A stretch of DNA of 42,420 nucleotides from Methanobacterium sp. UBA294. GTDB taxonomy: Archaea > Methanobacteriota > Methanobacteria > Methanobacteriales > Methanobacteriaceae. Every line of letters starts with the position of its first letter. Within the stretch, counting starts at the first letter, position 1. The notes beneath the pieces were generated by a model. The model was not told the origin of the DNA and did no database searches. It saw only the letters and a program-made list of their open reading frames with translations. The translations under genes were made by a program, and so were the position numbers. This document shows positions 16,197 through 24,827 of the stretch, in pieces. The stretch spans positions 365,194 to 407,613 of the forward strand of contig DACB01000007.1 in NCBI GenBank assembly GCA_002494495.1. Direction: 5' to 3'.

Positions 16197-17501
16197 TTAA
16201 TCGTCAAATTTCCTCTTATCTATAACCCTTACAGCTTTTCCTTCACTTCTTGGAAGAGTTTTAGGCTCAACCAGGGTCACGTTAACCCTTATACCAATTT
16301 CATTTTGTATCTGGTCTTCGATCTTTTTCTTAATACCCACAAGTTCCTTTACTTCGTCTGAAAAGAGACTGGGTGATGCTTCCACTTGAACTTCCAGTTC
16401 GTCAAGGTGCTGTGGCCTGGTTACTATGATCTGGTAGTGTGGTTCCAGCCCATCTATCTTCAAGAGAGCTTTCTCTATCTGTGAGGGGAAAACAGCCACT
16501 CCTTTAACTTTAAGCATGTCATCGGTTCTTCCGGTTATACGGTCCATTTTAACCAAGGTCCTGCCACATGGACATTCAGTTTTTCTAAGTGCTGTCACAT
16601 CTTTGGTTCTGAAACGCAATAGGGGCATGCCCTCCCTGGTGAGGTTGGTTAAAACCAGTTCACCCTTTTCATCTTTAGGTAGGGTTTGGAGTGTTTCTGA
16701 ATCTATGATCTCCGGGTAGAAATGGTCATCCATAATGTGCAGGCCGTCCTGTTCCTCACACTCCAGGGCGATTCCCGGCCCCATTATTTCAGTTAAGCCG
16801 TAAATATTGAATGCAGGTACACCGAACCTTTTTTCTATTTCCTTTCTCATCCCATTAGTCCACATCTCTGAGCCAAACCCAATTGATTTGAGTTTCAGGT
16901 TGTCCATGTCAACTCCTTCTTCCTGAGCGATTTCAGATAGGTAAAGGCCGTAAGATGGTGTGAAAATGAGTACGTTGGTACCGAAGTCCTGGAGTATCTC
17001 GATCTGTCTTTTACTCTGTCCAGTGGAGATTGGAATAACCGTGGCCCCTATCTTCTGGGCACCGTAATGCACTCCGAACCCGCCTGTAAAAAGACCATAC
17101 CCGTGGGTGTTTTGTAATATATCGTCTTCAGACAATCCGAATATGGTCAGACCCCGGGCCATAATCTCGGACCATATTTCAATATCATTTTTAGTATATC
17201 CAGAGACTGTTGGTTTGCCAGTGGTTCCTGATGAAGTATGGAGTTCCACGATCTTTTTAGGTGATACCGCAAACATTCCATATGGATATGCAGCTCTCAG
17301 ATCGTCCTTGGTAGTTAAGGGGAGTTTTTCAATATCCTTCAGGGTTTTAATATCCTCTGGTTTAACACCAGCATCATCTAACCGTTTTCTATAAAAGGGA
17401 ACATTTTCATAGACCTTTTTTACCACTTCCTGCAGCCTTTCTAACTGTAACTTCTCTTTTTCTGCTGGTGGCATACATTCTTCTTTTTCATTCCAAAACA
17501 T
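16197..17501 (-). CDS. paaK: Phenylacetate-CoA ligase (aryl-acid activation)
   Basis: An AMP-forming acyl-CoA ligase (434 residues) of the ANL superfamily. It activates phenylacetate or similar aryl acids with ATP and CoA. The ATP-binding P-loop is LHTSSGTTGKPTVSGYTKND, followed by FNIYGLTEIMGPG. The hinge and C-terminal domain has RFRTKDVTALRK, CPCGRTLVKMDRITGRTDDMLKVKGV and a final SEGKAVRV lysine region. Length fits the 430-residue family. The ATG follows GGAGAT. Methanogens use this enzyme with IorAB to rescue aryl acetates for Phe, Tyr and Trp synthesis, and the iorAB genes lie 1.4 kb away on the other strand. Confidence 0.95.
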   Translation of the reverse strand: MFWNEKEECMPPAEKEKLQLERLQEVVKKVYENVPFYRKRLDDAGVKPEDIKTLKDIEKLPLTTKDDLRAAYPYGMFAVSPKKIVELHTSSGTTGKPTVSGYTKNDIEIWSEIMARGLTIFGLSEDDILQNTHGYGLFTGGFGVHYGAQKIGATVIPISTGQSKRQIEILQDFGTNVLIFTPSYGLYLSEIAQEEGVDMDNLKLKSIGFGSEMWTNGMRKEIEKRFGVPAFNIYGLTEIMGPGIALECEEQDGLHIMDDHFYPEIIDSETLQTLPKDEKGELVLTNLTREGMPLLRFRTKDVTALRKTECPCGRTLVKMDRITGRTDDMLKVKGVAVFPSQIEKALLKIDGLEPHYQIIVTRPQHLDELEVQVEASPSLFSDEVKELVGIKKKIEDQIQNEIGIRVNVTLVEPKTLPRSEGKAVRVIDKRKFDD

Positions 17502-17610
17502 GTAAGATATCTCCTTGAATTGTCATATATCAAATTTTTTTTGGTATCCGTTATAGTTACAAATTAGACTAAGTATCGACATTGCTTAATTATCAGTATA
17601 TGGACAATTA

Positions 17611-18486
17611 TCAGTGTATTATATGGAAACTGTTGATTACCAGGTCCATATCGTCTTTGTAGTCTAAAAGAGACGAGTCAAATATGAACACCACGAAGTA
17701 AATGGTTGTATTTTTAGAAACAGCAACTCCTCTTGCGTTGAATATAGTATTGTTCACCATGCTTGAGAACTCAACATTGTATCCCTTGGTTCCATCCATG
17801 GTTATGTTGCTTTCATGGGTGATTGAACCGCTTTGCAGTATGTTATCCTTCCATATGGACACCCGTTCATCAAATGTGAGGTTTTTTAGGTCTTCGTTCA
17901 TCACTACGAAACTGTTGTTTTCGTTCTTGGCCACAGTAACAATTATGGGCGCACTTGTTCCATTGGCAATATTCCATCCAAGTGGATAATCAAAGGATAT
18001 GAGTCCATTATCATAATGATTAGTGGTTGGTGTTGTTGTGTTAGTGTCATTGGTTTCATTATGAGTTGTGTTAAAACTGCTTACAGCCAGTGCCCCTATT
18101 ATGCAGACTAAAATAATAATTAATACTCCGGATATGATTTTTTTATCGGTTATGCCTGGAATTTTCTTCAATCTATCAGATAATAATTTTACTACATTTT
18201 TATCGTCTGATTTTCCTGCTGATATGCCCAGTTTAGTGCGGGATCCTTTTTGTGAGGATCTTGAACCATTTCCTTTAGAACTTAAGCTTTTTCCTTTTTT
18301 ATCATTCCTACTATCTTTGCTAAATTTTTTCCCGGAAACTAAACTTCTACCCTTACCAGTAATTTTATCCTTATTTTTGTCCTTGATGGTGATGGCTTTA
18401 TCTTTTAAATCTTTCAAATTGTCTAAATCTATGATTTTTGATTTTCGGGAATCATCTTTCCCCAGTTTTCGTGGGCCGTTATTCAA
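17611..18486 (-). CDS. Lysine-rich single-span protein with extracytoplasmic domain
   Basis: The protein has 291 residues in three parts. Residues 1-115 are highly basic and low in complexity (KDKNKDKITGKGRSLVSGKK and similar), probably disordered and cytoplasmic. One TM helix spans about 118-137 (IISGVLIIILVCIIGALAVS). A Thr/Asn linker (NDTNTTTPTTNH) leads to a 130-residue outer domain with GLISFDYPLGWNI and VVFIFDSSLLDYKDDMDLVINSFH, which resembles the PsbP/DUF1795-like fold of small lipoproteins. Many NxT/S sequons suit glycosylation outside the cell. The start is TTG after GGTGTG. The function is unknown; the basic tail might bind nucleic acid or ribosomes. Confidence 0.75.
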   Translation of the reverse strand: MNNGPRKLGKDDSRKSKIIDLDNLKDLKDKAITIKDKNKDKITGKGRSLVSGKKFSKDSRNDKKGKSLSSKGNGSRSSQKGSRTKLGISAGKSDDKNVVKLLSDRLKKIPGITDKKIISGVLIIILVCIIGALAVSSFNTTHNETNDTNTTTPTTNHYDNGLISFDYPLGWNIANGTSAPIIVTVAKNENNSFVVMNEDLKNLTFDERVSIWKDNILQSGSITHESNITMDGTKGYNVEFSSMVNNTIFNARGVAVSKNTTIYFVVFIFDSSLLDYKDDMDLVINSFHIIH

Positions 18487-18618
18487 AGTTACACACCAAC
18501 AATTTCTCTATTTTAAATTAATATATCCCTTGATCTAATATACCTTTTTAAAATATAAGTAGGAAGAGTTGTTAACATCTCTTAAATATATTTTCTAAAT
18601 TGGAGATAATATAAGCTA

Positions 18619-18629
18619 TTTATATTTAA
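18619..18629 (+). promoter_or_regulatory. Candidate TATA box of the first symporter gene
   Basis: TTTATATTTAA lies about 150 bp before the start. If it is used, the 21-bp repeats at 18684-18773 would be in the untranslated leader. Confidence 0.35.
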
Positions 18630-18683
18630 TAACCTTCAATATTATCATAAAATTAGCTGTAAAATAAGCGATTTTATGAATAT

Positions 18684-18773
18684 ATTAAGATAAGTAACGA
18701 TTTTATTAAGATAAGTAACGATTTTATTAAGATAAGTAACGATTTTATGATATAGTAAGATAAGTAGTGATTT
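18684..18773 (+). repeat. 21-bp tandem repeats in the symporter leader
   Basis: The unit ATTAAGATAAGTAACGATTTT occurs three times without mismatch at 18684-18704, 18705-18725 and 18726-18746. A degenerate fourth copy (AGTAAGATAAGTAGTGATTT) runs into the ribosome-binding site, and a partial unit (AAAATAAGCGATTTT) lies before the array. The array ends at the start codon. Confidence 0.88.
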
Positions 18774-18774
18774 G

Positions 18775-20370
18775 ATGGATATAATAATATTAACTATAAT
18801 TGTCGTGATATTTCTCCTGATAAATGGATATGTAGGTTATATTGCCTGGCGTAGAACAAAGAACGCAGATGATTATTTGGTTGCAGGGAGGAAGACCCAT
18901 CCCTTTGTCATGGCTTTAAGTTATGGTGCAACATTCATAAGCACCGCTGCAATCGTAGGGTTTGGAGGAGTGGCTGCTAACTATGGGATGGGAATCCTAT
19001 GGCTGGTCTTTTTAAACATTTTAGTGGGAATATTCATTGCATTTGTATTTTTTGGAAAGCGAACACGGAAAATAGGACATAATCTAGGGGCCCTGACATT
19101 CCCTGAATTTATATCCAAACGTTTCAACAGCAGATTTTTGCAGTACTTTTCTGGTGCAATTATTTTCATAGGTATGCCACTCTATGCATCAGCTGTTTTA
19201 ATTGGAATGGCAAGGTTCGTGGAAACAAGCCTTCAAATTGATTACCACTTTGCACTGGTGGCCATGGCCATCATCGTTGCTGGGTATGTTATTTTTGGTG
19301 GAATTAAAGGCGTAATGTATACAGATGCCCTGCAGGGGAGTATAATGTTTTTTGGAACGTTGTACTTAATGATTGCCATTTACTGGATTTTAGGGGGTAT
19401 AACTGATGCAAATCAAGCTCTCACAAACCTGGTGCATGTAGTGCCGGCCAATGCAACAGCTGCAGCCACAGCTACAGGATTCACAGGATGGACATCTATG
19501 CCTGCGTTGCATAGTCCATTCTGGTGGACATTGGTCTCCAGTCTTATCTTGGGAGTGGGTATTGGAGTTCTTTCCCAGCCACAGCTGGTGGTAAGATTTA
19601 TGACAGTTCAATCTAATAAGGAATTAAATCGGGGAGTGTTGATAGGTGGTTTATTCATATTCGTAATCACATTCGGGGCATACGTAGTTGGTGCACTTTC
19701 CAATGTTTACTTCTTACAAACAACCGGCCAAACCGCGGTCCAGGCAGCTGGCGGAAATCTGGACAAGGTCATACCCACATTTATCATGTCAGCAATGCCG
19801 TTGTGGTTTACATACCTCTTTATGGTATCCCTCTTATCTGCAGCCATGTCCACCCTCTCTGCACAGTTCCATGTGCAGGGAAGCGCCCTGGGAAGAGATA
19901 TCTATGAAACTATCCGCCGAAAGACAGGAGGATCTTCTGTGAGGGTGGCCAGAATTGGAATTGTAATTGCAGTTTTCATTTCTGTGATCCTGGGATTCAT
20001 CTTACCATCGAGTATAGTGGCTGTGGGAACTTCCATGTGGTTTGGTATAACAGCGGCTGCATTTTTAGCCATATATACCGCTGCATTATACTGGAAAAGG
20101 GCCACGAAGGAAGGTGCAATTGCGGGCGTTGTTTCTGGATCTGTGGTAAGCCTGTTATGGCTACTTTTAGGATTTGAAAAATCTGCGGTAGCTTTGGGAA
20201 TTCCCCAAGCATTAATGGGACAACCTACCATTATAACCACCGCCCCCTGGCCCACAGTGGATCCCTTGGTTATTGCACTTCCATTGGCTGTTGTGGTTAC
20301 CATCGTTGTTTCTTACCTTACCAAACCTCCTGAAAAAGAATTTTTAGACAAGTGCTTTGAGGGTATTTGA
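18775..20370 (+). CDS. Sodium:solute symporter (SSS family), first copy
   Basis: A 531-residue integral membrane carrier with about 13 TM helices, of the SSS/PutP-like LeuT fold. It imports a solute with sodium. Motifs include ADDYLVAGRKTHPFVMALSYGATFIS, YVIFGGIKGVMYTDALQG and SAAMSTLSAQFHVQGSALGRDIYE, which sit in the sodium and substrate region in relatives. The substrate is not evident, though organic acids or amino acids are common. A TTG at 18772 precedes the ATG at 18775, and GTGAT lies just upstream of both. Unlike the close paralogue at 40319, it has no small accessory gene in front. A metallo-beta-lactamase-fold gene follows after 30 bp. Confidence 0.93.
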   Translation: MDIIILTIIVVIFLLINGYVGYIAWRRTKNADDYLVAGRKTHPFVMALSYGATFISTAAIVGFGGVAANYGMGILWLVFLNILVGIFIAFVFFGKRTRKIGHNLGALTFPEFISKRFNSRFLQYFSGAIIFIGMPLYASAVLIGMARFVETSLQIDYHFALVAMAIIVAGYVIFGGIKGVMYTDALQGSIMFFGTLYLMIAIYWILGGITDANQALTNLVHVVPANATAAATATGFTGWTSMPALHSPFWWTLVSSLILGVGIGVLSQPQLVVRFMTVQSNKELNRGVLIGGLFIFVITFGAYVVGALSNVYFLQTTGQTAVQAAGGNLDKVIPTFIMSAMPLWFTYLFMVSLLSAAMSTLSAQFHVQGSALGRDIYETIRRKTGGSSVRVARIGIVIAVFISVILGFILPSSIVAVGTSMWFGITAAAFLAIYTAALYWKRATKEGAIAGVVSGSVVSLLWLLLGFEKSAVALGIPQALMGQPTIITTAPWPTVDPLVIALPLAVVVTIVVSYLTKPPEKEFLDKCFEGI

Positions 20371-20400
20371 CCAGGGGAAAATGAGGAATATAATACTGAT

Positions 20401-21234
20401 ATGATACTCAAAAATTATACCTACAAAAAAACAAAGGTTAATAACTGGGCAGAAGTATTTCAAAACCCGTGTGAGATAACAGTCCGGAGTATTCAGACAG
20501 GAACAGTGGAAATAAATAAAAGGGGAGCTCTGAATCCAAACCATCCACTGGTAAAAGATATTGATGATGAGGAATTAGAAGTCCCTATACAGGCTTACTG
20601 GGTGCACCATGATGAAGAAGGGGATTTTCTGTTAGACACAGGAATTGATGCATCATACATTACCCATCCCCGGGGTAGATTAGAGGGGTCTGCTGTGGAT
20701 GAGTTTAAACTTGGTAAACATGAAAATATAGCATATCATATTCAAGACCATGGTATTGAACTTAAAATGGTTTTTTTAAGCCATTTGCATGCTGATCATG
20801 CCGCTGGTTTAAGGGAACTGCCAAATGATATTCCCTATGTTATTTCTAAGGGAGAATTTAGTGAATACCATCCAGAGATGGAAGGTGATTATCTGGGAGG
20901 GCTTGATGAATTATATGAAATAGATTTTTTACAGGCCCCTGAAATACCTCCCATAGGTCCCAGTGCAGATCTTCTTGGTGATGGCTCCCTCTGGGCAATT
21001 CTGACTCCAGGCCATACCCCAGGACACATGTCATTCCTGGTGAATAGGATAGATGGACCTGTATTGCTTTCCATGGATGCCATTTTCATCAATGAAAATC
21101 TGGAATTAGGTGTGGCACCCAGCGATTACACCTGGGATGTGGGGAAGGCACAGGAAACCTTGGAGAGGATAGTTGAATTTCAAAAGAAGTATACTCAACT
21201 CCAAGTATGCCCCGGCCATGATGCTAAAAATTAG
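20401..21234 (+). CDS. Metallo-beta-lactamase-fold hydrolase, lactonase-like
   Basis: A 277-residue zinc hydrolase of the metallo-beta-lactamase superfamily. The dinuclear site is visible as HLHADHAAG (HxHxDH), TPGHTPGH, MDAIF (bridging Asp) and CPGHD near the end. The insertion between the first strands and the HxHxDH motif resembles N-acyl homoserine lactonases such as AiiA, but this subgroup is chemically diverse and the substrate is unknown. It follows the symporter by 30 bp and is likely co-transcribed, so it could act on the imported compound; this is inference. Its ribosome-binding site is weak (GAGG about 12 bp upstream). Confidence 0.87.
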   Translation: MILKNYTYKKTKVNNWAEVFQNPCEITVRSIQTGTVEINKRGALNPNHPLVKDIDDEELEVPIQAYWVHHDEEGDFLLDTGIDASYITHPRGRLEGSAVDEFKLGKHENIAYHIQDHGIELKMVFLSHLHADHAAGLRELPNDIPYVISKGEFSEYHPEMEGDYLGGLDELYEIDFLQAPEIPPIGPSADLLGDGSLWAILTPGHTPGHMSFLVNRIDGPVLLSMDAIFINENLELGVAPSDYTWDVGKAQETLERIVEFQKKYTQLQVCPGHDAKN

Positions 21235-21301
21235 TTTTCGAGCTGTCGCATCTTTTAAGGAGTTAAAATATTTGAATATTAATAAATATAAGGGTGTTTA
21301 A

Positions 21302-21991
21302 GTGGGTTATCTAATTTGTGGAAAATGTAAAAGTTACTACCAGCTACAATCAGGTGATTCAGCAAAGGATTTTGTTAGTGAGTGTGATTGTGGCGGTAAA
21401 TTAAGGTATGTAGAAAATTTAGACATAGTTGATCCCAGCTGGAAACCAGTCCTTTTAAAGAAAAAACCAACAAAAAAAGAGGAACTGAATGACAAAATAC
21501 GTAGGATTTCTTCAATCCCAGGGAATATTAAAAACAGGTTAAGCCATTTTTTCAATAAACACTTTGGGAACTTGTTGTACAGTATTAGAAATCGGAACAA
21601 AGTGCATAGAAACCCCCATGGAGCGCAATATGGCACACCATATGGTATGGGGCCTGATTTTATAAGTTCTATAATGCGTGAACTTAACTTCAACAACATC
21701 CGCTGGGCAGTAGTTATCCCAGTAATCGTAATTATAATTCTAATATTTGTATTTGCCCCTATTTTAACCTTATTAACTTTAGTACTCTTGGTGACAGTTG
21801 GTTACCTGTTTGATGACATTATAATTGGGGCAAAAAATGCCCTGGTTGCAGGGGCAGTTTCATATTTATTGGGAAGCATCATAACTGGTTCATTTTTACT
21901 TTTAATACTATATACTATATTGGGAGGTTTCAATGGGCTTGTCTGTGGATGGATAGGCGGTTATTTAAGAACCAAAATTAAGGGGGGATGA
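21302..21991 (+). CDS. Zinc-ribbon membrane protein
   Basis: This 229-residue protein starts with a small zinc ribbon having Cys6, Cys9, Cys28 and Cys30 (CGKC then CDCGG). A basic linker of about 100 residues follows (LKKKPTKKEELNDKIRR). The end has three or four TM helices from about residue 137 (VIPVIVIIILIFVFAPILTLLTLVLL), with Gly-rich turns. The GTG start is preceded by AAGGGTG. Proteins with this N-terminal ribbon recur in Methanobacterium, but no function is known to me. Its stop codon overlaps the next start in ATGA, so translation is coupled to the CrtC/AttH-like gene. Confidence 0.78.
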   Translation: MGYLICGKCKSYYQLQSGDSAKDFVSECDCGGKLRYVENLDIVDPSWKPVLLKKKPTKKEELNDKIRRISSIPGNIKNRLSHFFNKHFGNLLYSIRNRNKVHRNPHGAQYGTPYGMGPDFISSIMRELNFNNIRWAVVIPVIVIIILIFVFAPILTLLTLVLLVTVGYLFDDIIIGAKNALVAGAVSYLLGSIITGSFLLLILYTILGGFNGLVCGWIGGYLRTKIKGG

Positions 21992-23667
21992 GATTGGCAA
22001 AAACCAAATTAAAGGATTTGGATGACTTAACCAAAGAAAATATAGCACTTTCGCTGTGGATGAAAGAATTCAAGGCGAATAAAATACCTAAAGATATTAA
22101 GAAACGTTTATTAAGTAATAAAAACAGTCCTGAAGCCTTTGGAGAAAGGATGCAATTCCGTATCCAGGAATTACTGGGTAACCCTGATTCATACACGCCT
22201 AGCTACAAGAAAAGGTATGAGAAACTTCTGGAATACTGTGATGTACTCACACCAATGCAGGCTTATGCAATGAATCAACTTCTAGGTACAGACAGCAACC
22301 GTGGCTACCTGGACATCCCGGATGAATCTGATATTGAATTTCCACGGGATTTCACCCCACAGCTAGGCTACCAGGTAGGCTGGCACTTCATAGTCGGGAA
22401 CTGCCGCGACACCAGAAGGCGGGAATACGGGATCCTGGTATCATTCTACCGCTACTCACTTTTACCCCCATGGATAGCCCATAGTTTTGGCCTGTCTGAC
22501 TGGGATAATCAGATATTTGAAATGCAACTTGCTGTGGCCCGTGCTGGTGATGAACATCTCCAGACACGGCCCTTTGCCATAGCAGGGACCACAGGTCTTT
22601 TAAATTGCTCAAATCATCCCTTCAACTATGTGGCTGGAAATAACAGGATGGTCTCTGAAATGGAAGATAGAATCTTTCCACTCAGAGTGCAGGCCTGGGG
22701 AGTTAACCAGGGTGAGGATGAGGATTTGGAGATAGAGGTAGATCTGGAATTAACCTCCAATAAGGAATTTCTCTTACAGGGCAATATAGGATGCCTCCCT
22801 TGCTGCTGTGGAATCGGCACACTCTATTATTCTGCCACCAATTTATCCTTAGAACCGGGCAGCCTGCTCATGCTTGATGGTGAAGAGATCATGCTTAATC
22901 AGGGACAGTTCTGGTTCGATCACCAGTGGGGTAATGCATTAGAACCTACTGGTAACAGCCGATGTAAGGTGGTCCGGGCAGCAGGCACCCTTAACAAACC
23001 CACCCAATCACGGGGATGGGACTGGTTCATGGCCCAGTTTGTAGGTGATAGAGAGATGACCATGTACGCACCCCATACAGATAAAAACCTGGATTTCTAC
23101 GGACAAACTGGTGAGGAACAGCCAGGGCCCATGGAAGTAGCGGTTAAGGGACAGTACATAGACTCTGAAAACAAGGTAACTGATATGAAGGGCACATTAA
23201 CCATAGACAAATGGGTTAAAAGTGTGAAGTCATCCAACCCTGAACTTTATCTTATAACCAACACATGGTACCCGGACCGATGGGAATTCAGGTTTGAGAA
23301 TATGGTTCCCGAAGATGTCAGGCATTTCACCCTGAATTCCATTGTTGAATCTGGGCAGACAGGATACAATGCCAGTGGATGTCAATACTCTGAGGGCGGA
23401 GTGATCATCAGGGATCCAGATGATAAATTCCTGGGTAAGGGATTTGCAGAGTCAGTCTACTATGCTGACTCACTCCCTAATGTCCTTCATCTGGCAGGGA
23501 TACCAGACACTCCTAAAATACGGAAACTCCTGAAACCGCCTGAAGCATCACCATTCCTGAAGTTAAAGGGCTTTTTATACATGGCCTGGCCTCCACACCA
23601 GAGGAAGATTAAAAATATCCTGGAAAAATGCTTGGAACAGGGACTGCCCATTGACTTTCTTGAATAG
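21988..23667 (+). CDS. CrtC/AttH-like lipocalin-fold protein
   Basis: A 559-residue protein without signal peptide or TM helix. The region from about residue 115 to 480 carries the pattern of the CrtC/AttH superfamily, two lipocalin-like barrels. It has YQVGWHFIVGNCRDTRRREYGILVSFYR near the start, an unusual CLPCCCGIGTLYYSATNLS stretch, and FWFDHQWGNAL, matching the DHQWG signature. The best-known relatives hydrate carotenoids (CrtC) or are secreted AttH-like proteins. Carotenoids are not expected in this group, so a lipid or isoprenoid substrate is only a guess. The extra N-terminal 110 residues are helical. Start ATG overlaps the previous stop (ATGA) behind GGGGGG. Confidence 0.72.
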   Translation: MRLAKTKLKDLDDLTKENIALSLWMKEFKANKIPKDIKKRLLSNKNSPEAFGERMQFRIQELLGNPDSYTPSYKKRYEKLLEYCDVLTPMQAYAMNQLLGTDSNRGYLDIPDESDIEFPRDFTPQLGYQVGWHFIVGNCRDTRRREYGILVSFYRYSLLPPWIAHSFGLSDWDNQIFEMQLAVARAGDEHLQTRPFAIAGTTGLLNCSNHPFNYVAGNNRMVSEMEDRIFPLRVQAWGVNQGEDEDLEIEVDLELTSNKEFLLQGNIGCLPCCCGIGTLYYSATNLSLEPGSLLMLDGEEIMLNQGQFWFDHQWGNALEPTGNSRCKVVRAAGTLNKPTQSRGWDWFMAQFVGDREMTMYAPHTDKNLDFYGQTGEEQPGPMEVAVKGQYIDSENKVTDMKGTLTIDKWVKSVKSSNPELYLITNTWYPDRWEFRFENMVPEDVRHFTLNSIVESGQTGYNASGCQYSEGGVIIRDPDDKFLGKGFAESVYYADSLPNVLHLAGIPDTPKIRKLLKPPEASPFLKLKGFLYMAWPPHQRKIKNILEKCLEQGLPIDFLE

Positions 23668-23833
23668 GTCTAGATAAAACCCGTATTATTATTTTTACAT
23701 GCATAAAGCATAAACCCTACTTCTTATTTTTACATTAAAATAACTTCAATTTTGGATCAAATCATATCATCGTGAATTTATAAAAAAGATGAAAAATTTA
23801 GTAATTGGAAAACACATAATATAGTATAGTTAA

Positions 23834-23854
23834 TGTACAGGGGAATATTCCTCC
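23834..23854. promoter_or_regulatory. Palindromic site upstream of the pirin gene
   Basis: GGAATATTCC (23842-23851) is a perfect 10-bp palindrome inside CAGGGGAATATTCCTCCG, and a TGTACA box lies at 23834-23839. It is about 50 bp before the start and may bind a regulator. Confidence 0.4.
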
Positions 23855-23890
23855 GAGTAAATAAACTTCCTTTTAATAAGCAAATTAACG

Positions 23891-23897
23891 GGTGATT
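23891..23897 (+). promoter_or_regulatory. Ribosome-binding site deciding the pirin start
   Basis: GGTGATT pairs with the 3' end of archaeal 16S rRNA and lies 6 bp before the ATG at 23904. The in-frame GTG at 23892 belongs to this site and is not the start. Confidence 0.75.
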
Positions 23898-23903
23898 AAT
23901 TAT

Positions 23904-24773
23904 ATGGCAACTGTAAGGAAAGTAAAGGATATTATTGAGCCTATTTATGTAACGGAAGGTGCCGGTGTTCTACTGCGCAGAAGCCTAGGTACCCAGAGAT
24001 TGAATTATCTTGATCCATTCCTACTTTTTGATCACTTTGGATCCAGAAATCCACAGGACTACCTGGCAGGTTTTCCTATGCATCCCCATCGGGGCATTGA
24101 AACTGTGACCTATGTGCTGGATGGCTTGGTGGATCACAAGGATAGCATGGGCAACGCAGGAACAATAGGTGGAGGGGATGTTCAGTGGATGACATCTGGC
24201 AGTGGTATTATCCATGAAGAGATGCCCAAGGAGTCAGACCAGGGAATAATGCAGGGGTTCCAGCTCTGGGTAAACCTACCAGCTAAACTTAAGATGACCC
24301 AGCCACGCTACCAGGAAATAAATTCTTTTGAGATTCCTGAGGTTAAAAATGATGATGGAGTGTTGGTCAGAGTCATAGCTGGCGAGTTTGAAGGGGTAAA
24401 TGGGGCGATAAATGAGATATATGCCGATCCAGAATATTTGGATGTTTATCTTCCGGCAGGGACATCCTTCGAACAAACAATTACTCGTGGACACACTGTC
24501 TTCGCCTACTTGTTTGAAGGAGAAGGAATCTTCGGAGGCTATGAAACAGATTCCCTGGAAAAAGTATCAACAATCCAGGCAACTCAACTGATAGTCTTAG
24601 GTGGTGGGGATGTGGTAAAGGTTCACACTAATCAAGAACCAGCTAGATTCTTGCTAATGTCAGGCAAACCGTTAGATGAACCAATAGTTCGGTACGGGCC
24701 CTTTGTGATGAACACCAATGAAGAGATCCAGCATGCACTGGAGGATATTCAAAACAACACCTTTGTAAAATAA
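23904..24773 (+). CDS. Pirin family protein
   Basis: A bicupin of 289 residues. The N-terminal cupin holds the metal ligands of pirins: HPHRGIET gives His60 and His62, and SGSGIIHEEMP gives His104 and Glu106. The C-terminal cupin (about residues 160-285) includes AYLFEGEGIFGG and FLLMSGKPLDEPIVRYGPFVMNT, the usual pirin ending. Bacterial pirins act as quercetin dioxygenases or regulators, and the archaeal role is unknown. The start ATG is chosen because the upstream GTG lies inside the ribosome-binding site GGTGATT. It converges on the flavoprotein gene. Confidence 0.94.
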   Translation: MATVRKVKDIIEPIYVTEGAGVLLRRSLGTQRLNYLDPFLLFDHFGSRNPQDYLAGFPMHPHRGIETVTYVLDGLVDHKDSMGNAGTIGGGDVQWMTSGSGIIHEEMPKESDQGIMQGFQLWVNLPAKLKMTQPRYQEINSFEIPEVKNDDGVLVRVIAGEFEGVNGAINEIYADPEYLDVYLPAGTSFEQTITRGHTVFAYLFEGEGIFGGYETDSLEKVSTIQATQLIVLGGGDVVKVHTNQEPARFLLMSGKPLDEPIVRYGPFVMNTNEEIQHALEDIQNNTFVK

Positions 24774-24810
24774 AATTAAATGTTGTTTAACAATTTAAAA
24801 GATAAACATG

Positions 24811-24820
24811 AAAAAAAAAA
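24811..24820 (-). terminator. Oligo-T terminator of the flavoprotein gene
   Basis: A run of ten A on the plus strand reads as T10 on the minus strand, 8 bp past the stop codon at 24828. Confidence 0.6.
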
Positions 24821-24827
24821 ACGTTAA

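Noticed and set aside
20401..21234. Calling the MBL-fold gene a quorum-quenching AHL lactonase
   Set aside because: The zinc motifs are shared by many activities and no acyl-homoserine-lactone system is visible nearby.
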